From: Limimaricola sp. | GTDB lineage: Bacteria; Pseudomonadota; Alphaproteobacteria; Rhodobacterales; Rhodobacteraceae | Direction of reading: 5' to 3' | DNA: 64,000 bases | Assembly: GCF_016125575.1 (NCBI RefSeq) | Contig: NZ_WGLM01000004.1 | Location: 746,501 to 810,500 of the forward strand | Part shown: positions 62,429-64,000 of the stretch, one piece after another | Layout of the letters: each line of letters begins with the position of its first letter | Position numbering within the stretch: the first letter of the stretch is position 1 | Program-made: the position numbers and the translations under genes | The notes under the pieces: model-generated | What the model was told of the DNA's origin: nothing | Databases searched by the model: none | Seen by the model: only the letters and a program-made list of their open reading frames with translations

Positions 62429-64000
62429 TTATTCTGCAGCGATGTCGTCAGTATCGACCAAAGCGACGATGTCTGCAATGATCCGATTCAATTCGAAATC
62501 CTTCGGCGTGTAAACTCTCGCCACGCCCATCTCGTGCAGGCTTGCCAAATCGGCGTCCGGAATGATGCCGCCCACGATCACCGGGACATGGCCAAGCCCG
62601 GCGGTGACAAGCCCGGACATCACCTCTTTCACCAGCGGCAAGTGAGAGCCCGACAGGATCGACAGGCCGATAACGTCCGCCTTTTCTCGCAGGGCCGTAA
62701 CGACGATCTCTTCGGGTGTCATGCGAATGCCGTCATAGGTGATGGCCATGCCGCAATCGCGCGCCCGAGCGGCAATTTGTTCGGCCCCGTTCGAATGGCC
62801 ATCAAGCCCCGGCTTGCCCATCAGGAACCGAAGCCGATGGCCCAGCCTGGCGCTGACGGCATCAACCTGCGCCCGCAAGTCATCCAAACCTTCGGTTCTG
62901 TTCGAGGGATGCGGTGAAACGCCCGTGGGCCCGCGATAAAATCCAAAGATGTCACGGACGACCTCGGCCCATTCCCCGGTGGTGACGCCGGCACGCGCGC
63001 AGGCAATCGAGGCTGGCATGATGTTTTGTCCGCCCGAGGCGGCACGGCGCAGCCCTGCCAGCGCGGTGGCGACTGCGCTGGCGTCGCGCGCCGTCTTCCA
63101 TGCGGCCAGCCGTTCCAGCTGGTCGGCTTCGGCGGCAGGATCCACGACCATGATCGTGTCGGTGCCCGCCGTCAGGGGCGAAGGCTCTGCGTTCTGCCAG
63201 CGGTTCACGCCCACCACCACCGTCTCGCCCGCCTCGATGGCCGCGATGCGGGCGGCGTTGCTGTCCACCAGGCGCGACTTCATGTAGTCGATCGCTTTGA
63301 TGGCGCCACCCATTCCTGCGATCTGAGCCATTTCCAATTTTGCTGATTCTTTGAGCTCTTCAACTTTTCGCGCTATCGCCGGATTGCCGTCGAAAAGGTC
63401 CTCGTATTCCAGCAAATCCGATTCGTAAGCTAGAATTTGCTGCATCCGCAGGGACCATTGCTGGTCCCAAGGCCGCGGAAGGCCCAGGGCCTCGTTCCAT
63501 GCCGGCAATTGAACAGCCCGCGCGCGGGCATTCTTTGAAAGCGTAACGGCGAGCATTTCCAACAGGATACGGTAGACGTTGTTCTCGGGCTGCTGTTCGG
63601 TCAAGCCCAGCGAGTTGACCTGCACCCCGTAGCGAAAGCGGCGGTACTTCTCCTTGGTCACACCGTAACGCTCGCGGCAGATCTCGTCCCACAGCTCGGT
63701 GAAGGCGCGCATCTTGCACAACTCGGTCACGAAACGGATCCCCGCATTGACGAAGAACGAGATCCTGCCAACCATCTCCGGAAATGCCGTTTCAGGTACC
63801 TTTGCCCGCAGATCGTCGAGGACGGCAATTGCTGTGGCCAGTGCAAAGGCAAGTTCCTGTTCCGGTGTCGCGCCAGCCTCCTGCAGATGGTAGGAACACA
63901 CGTTCATCGGGTTCCATTTCGGCAGGTGCTCGCGGGTGTAGGCCGCGACATCCGTAATCATCCGCAGCGACGGCGCGGGTGGGCAGATATAGGTGCCGCG
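62429..64000 (-). CDS. ecm: Ethylmalonyl-CoA mutase, C-terminal part (N-terminus outside window)
   Basis: About 523 codons are present, and the frame runs off the window end, so the start is beyond 64000; an internal Met at 63961 is not the start. Visible are the substrate TIM-barrel segment (MNVCSYHLQEAGATPEQELAFALATAI, RISFFVNAGIRFVTELCKMRAF, and the QVNSLGLTEQQPENNVYRI region) and the C-terminal cobalamin-binding domain. The latter has DGH in GKPGLDGHSNGAEQIAARARD, where the His is the lower cobalt ligand, and GLSILSGSHLPLVKEVM. The sequence fits the meaA/Ecm subfamily rather than methylmalonyl-CoA mutase. It converts ethylmalonyl-CoA to methylsuccinyl-CoA in acetate assimilation. Confidence 0.9.
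   Translation of the reverse strand, partial: RGTYICPPAPSLRMITDVAAYTREHLPKWNPMNVCSYHLQEAGATPEQELAFALATAIAVLDDLRAKVPETAFPEMVGRISFFVNAGIRFVTELCKMRAFTELWDEICRERYGVTKEKYRRFRYGVQVNSLGLTEQQPENNVYRILLEMLAVTLSKNARARAVQLPAWNEALGLPRPWDQQWSLRMQQILAYESDLLEYEDLFDGNPAIARKVEELKESAKLEMAQIAGMGGAIKAIDYMKSRLVDSNAARIAAIEAGETVVVGVNRWQNAEPSPLTAGTDTIMVVDPAAEADQLERLAAWKTARDASAVATALAGLRRAASGGQNIMPASIACARAGVTTGEWAEVVRDIFGFYRGPTGVSPHPSNRTEGLDDLRAQVDAVSARLGHRLRFLMGKPGLDGHSNGAEQIAARARDCGMAITYDGIRMTPEEIVVTALREKADVIGLSILSGSHLPLVKEVMSGLVTAGLGHVPVIVGGIIPDADLASLHEMGVARVYTPKDFELNRIIADIVALVDTDDIAAE

Overview
The window reads as a high-GC chromosome segment from an alphaproteobacterium of the family Rhodobacteraceae. The evidence is the combination of a TCA-cycle block (mdh, sucCDAB, lpd, sdhCDAB), ethylmalonyl-CoA-pathway genes (malyl-CoA lyase/thioesterase family, mesaconyl-CoA hydratase, ethylmalonyl-CoA mutase), an HvrA-like H-NS protein, an FYDLN-type acidic protein and GC-rich intergenic inverted repeats of a kind common in this family. 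I cannot name the genus from the sequence alone.

Region 1 (1-33286) is the accessory part. It holds the last 8183 codons of a giant, cysteine-free repeat protein whose 5' end lies outside the window. Four tightly packed genes follow: a membrane-anchored HlyD-like adaptor with a long unrecognised N-terminal region, a PqqD/M50-metalloprotease-like/HlyD fusion, a short SecA-like ATPase, and a small exported HlyD-like protein. Beyond one opposite-strand gene of unknown function lies an Omp85-type beta-barrel with no POTRA domains. No ABC transporter or TolC is present in the window. I infer a dedicated export machine for the giant protein, with a SecA-like motor in place of the usual type I ABC exporter. 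This is the best candidate here for an undescribed system.

Region 2 (33310-35530) has a terminator, tRNA-Ala(GGC), the FYDLN protein, a YgjP-type metallopeptidase and a GntR/FadR-type regulator, and closes with a large inverted-repeat terminator.

Region 3 (35539-49115, mostly minus strand) is the 2-oxoglutarate dehydrogenase/succinyl-CoA synthetase operon (sucC, exported protein, sucD, exported protein, sucA, sucB, small ORF, MAPEG protein, lpd). It is followed by pepT, a TfoX-N protein, a DUF1330/TetR divergent pair and mdh.

Region 4 (49323-58696, plus strand) holds a TauE/SafE permease, then a run of overlapping or closely spaced genes: CoA-ester lyase, NnrU, DUF1737, mesaconyl-CoA hydratase and an exported protein. 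The sdhC-sdhD-sdhA-two lipoproteins-sdhB operon and a permease follow.

Region 5 (58703-64000) has a papain-like lipoprotein, an aldo/keto reductase, purine nucleoside phosphorylase, a DUF4329 exported protein, the H-NS homologue and most of ethylmalonyl-CoA mutase.

A regulatory link ties the metabolic parts together. The palindrome TGTGATCACA occurs as a tandem pair with identical 21-bp periodicity upstream of both sucC and sdhC. A single copy lies just before the GntR regulator gene. I infer that this GntR protein, possibly the counterpart of AkgR of Rhodobacter sphaeroides, controls both TCA operons and itself.
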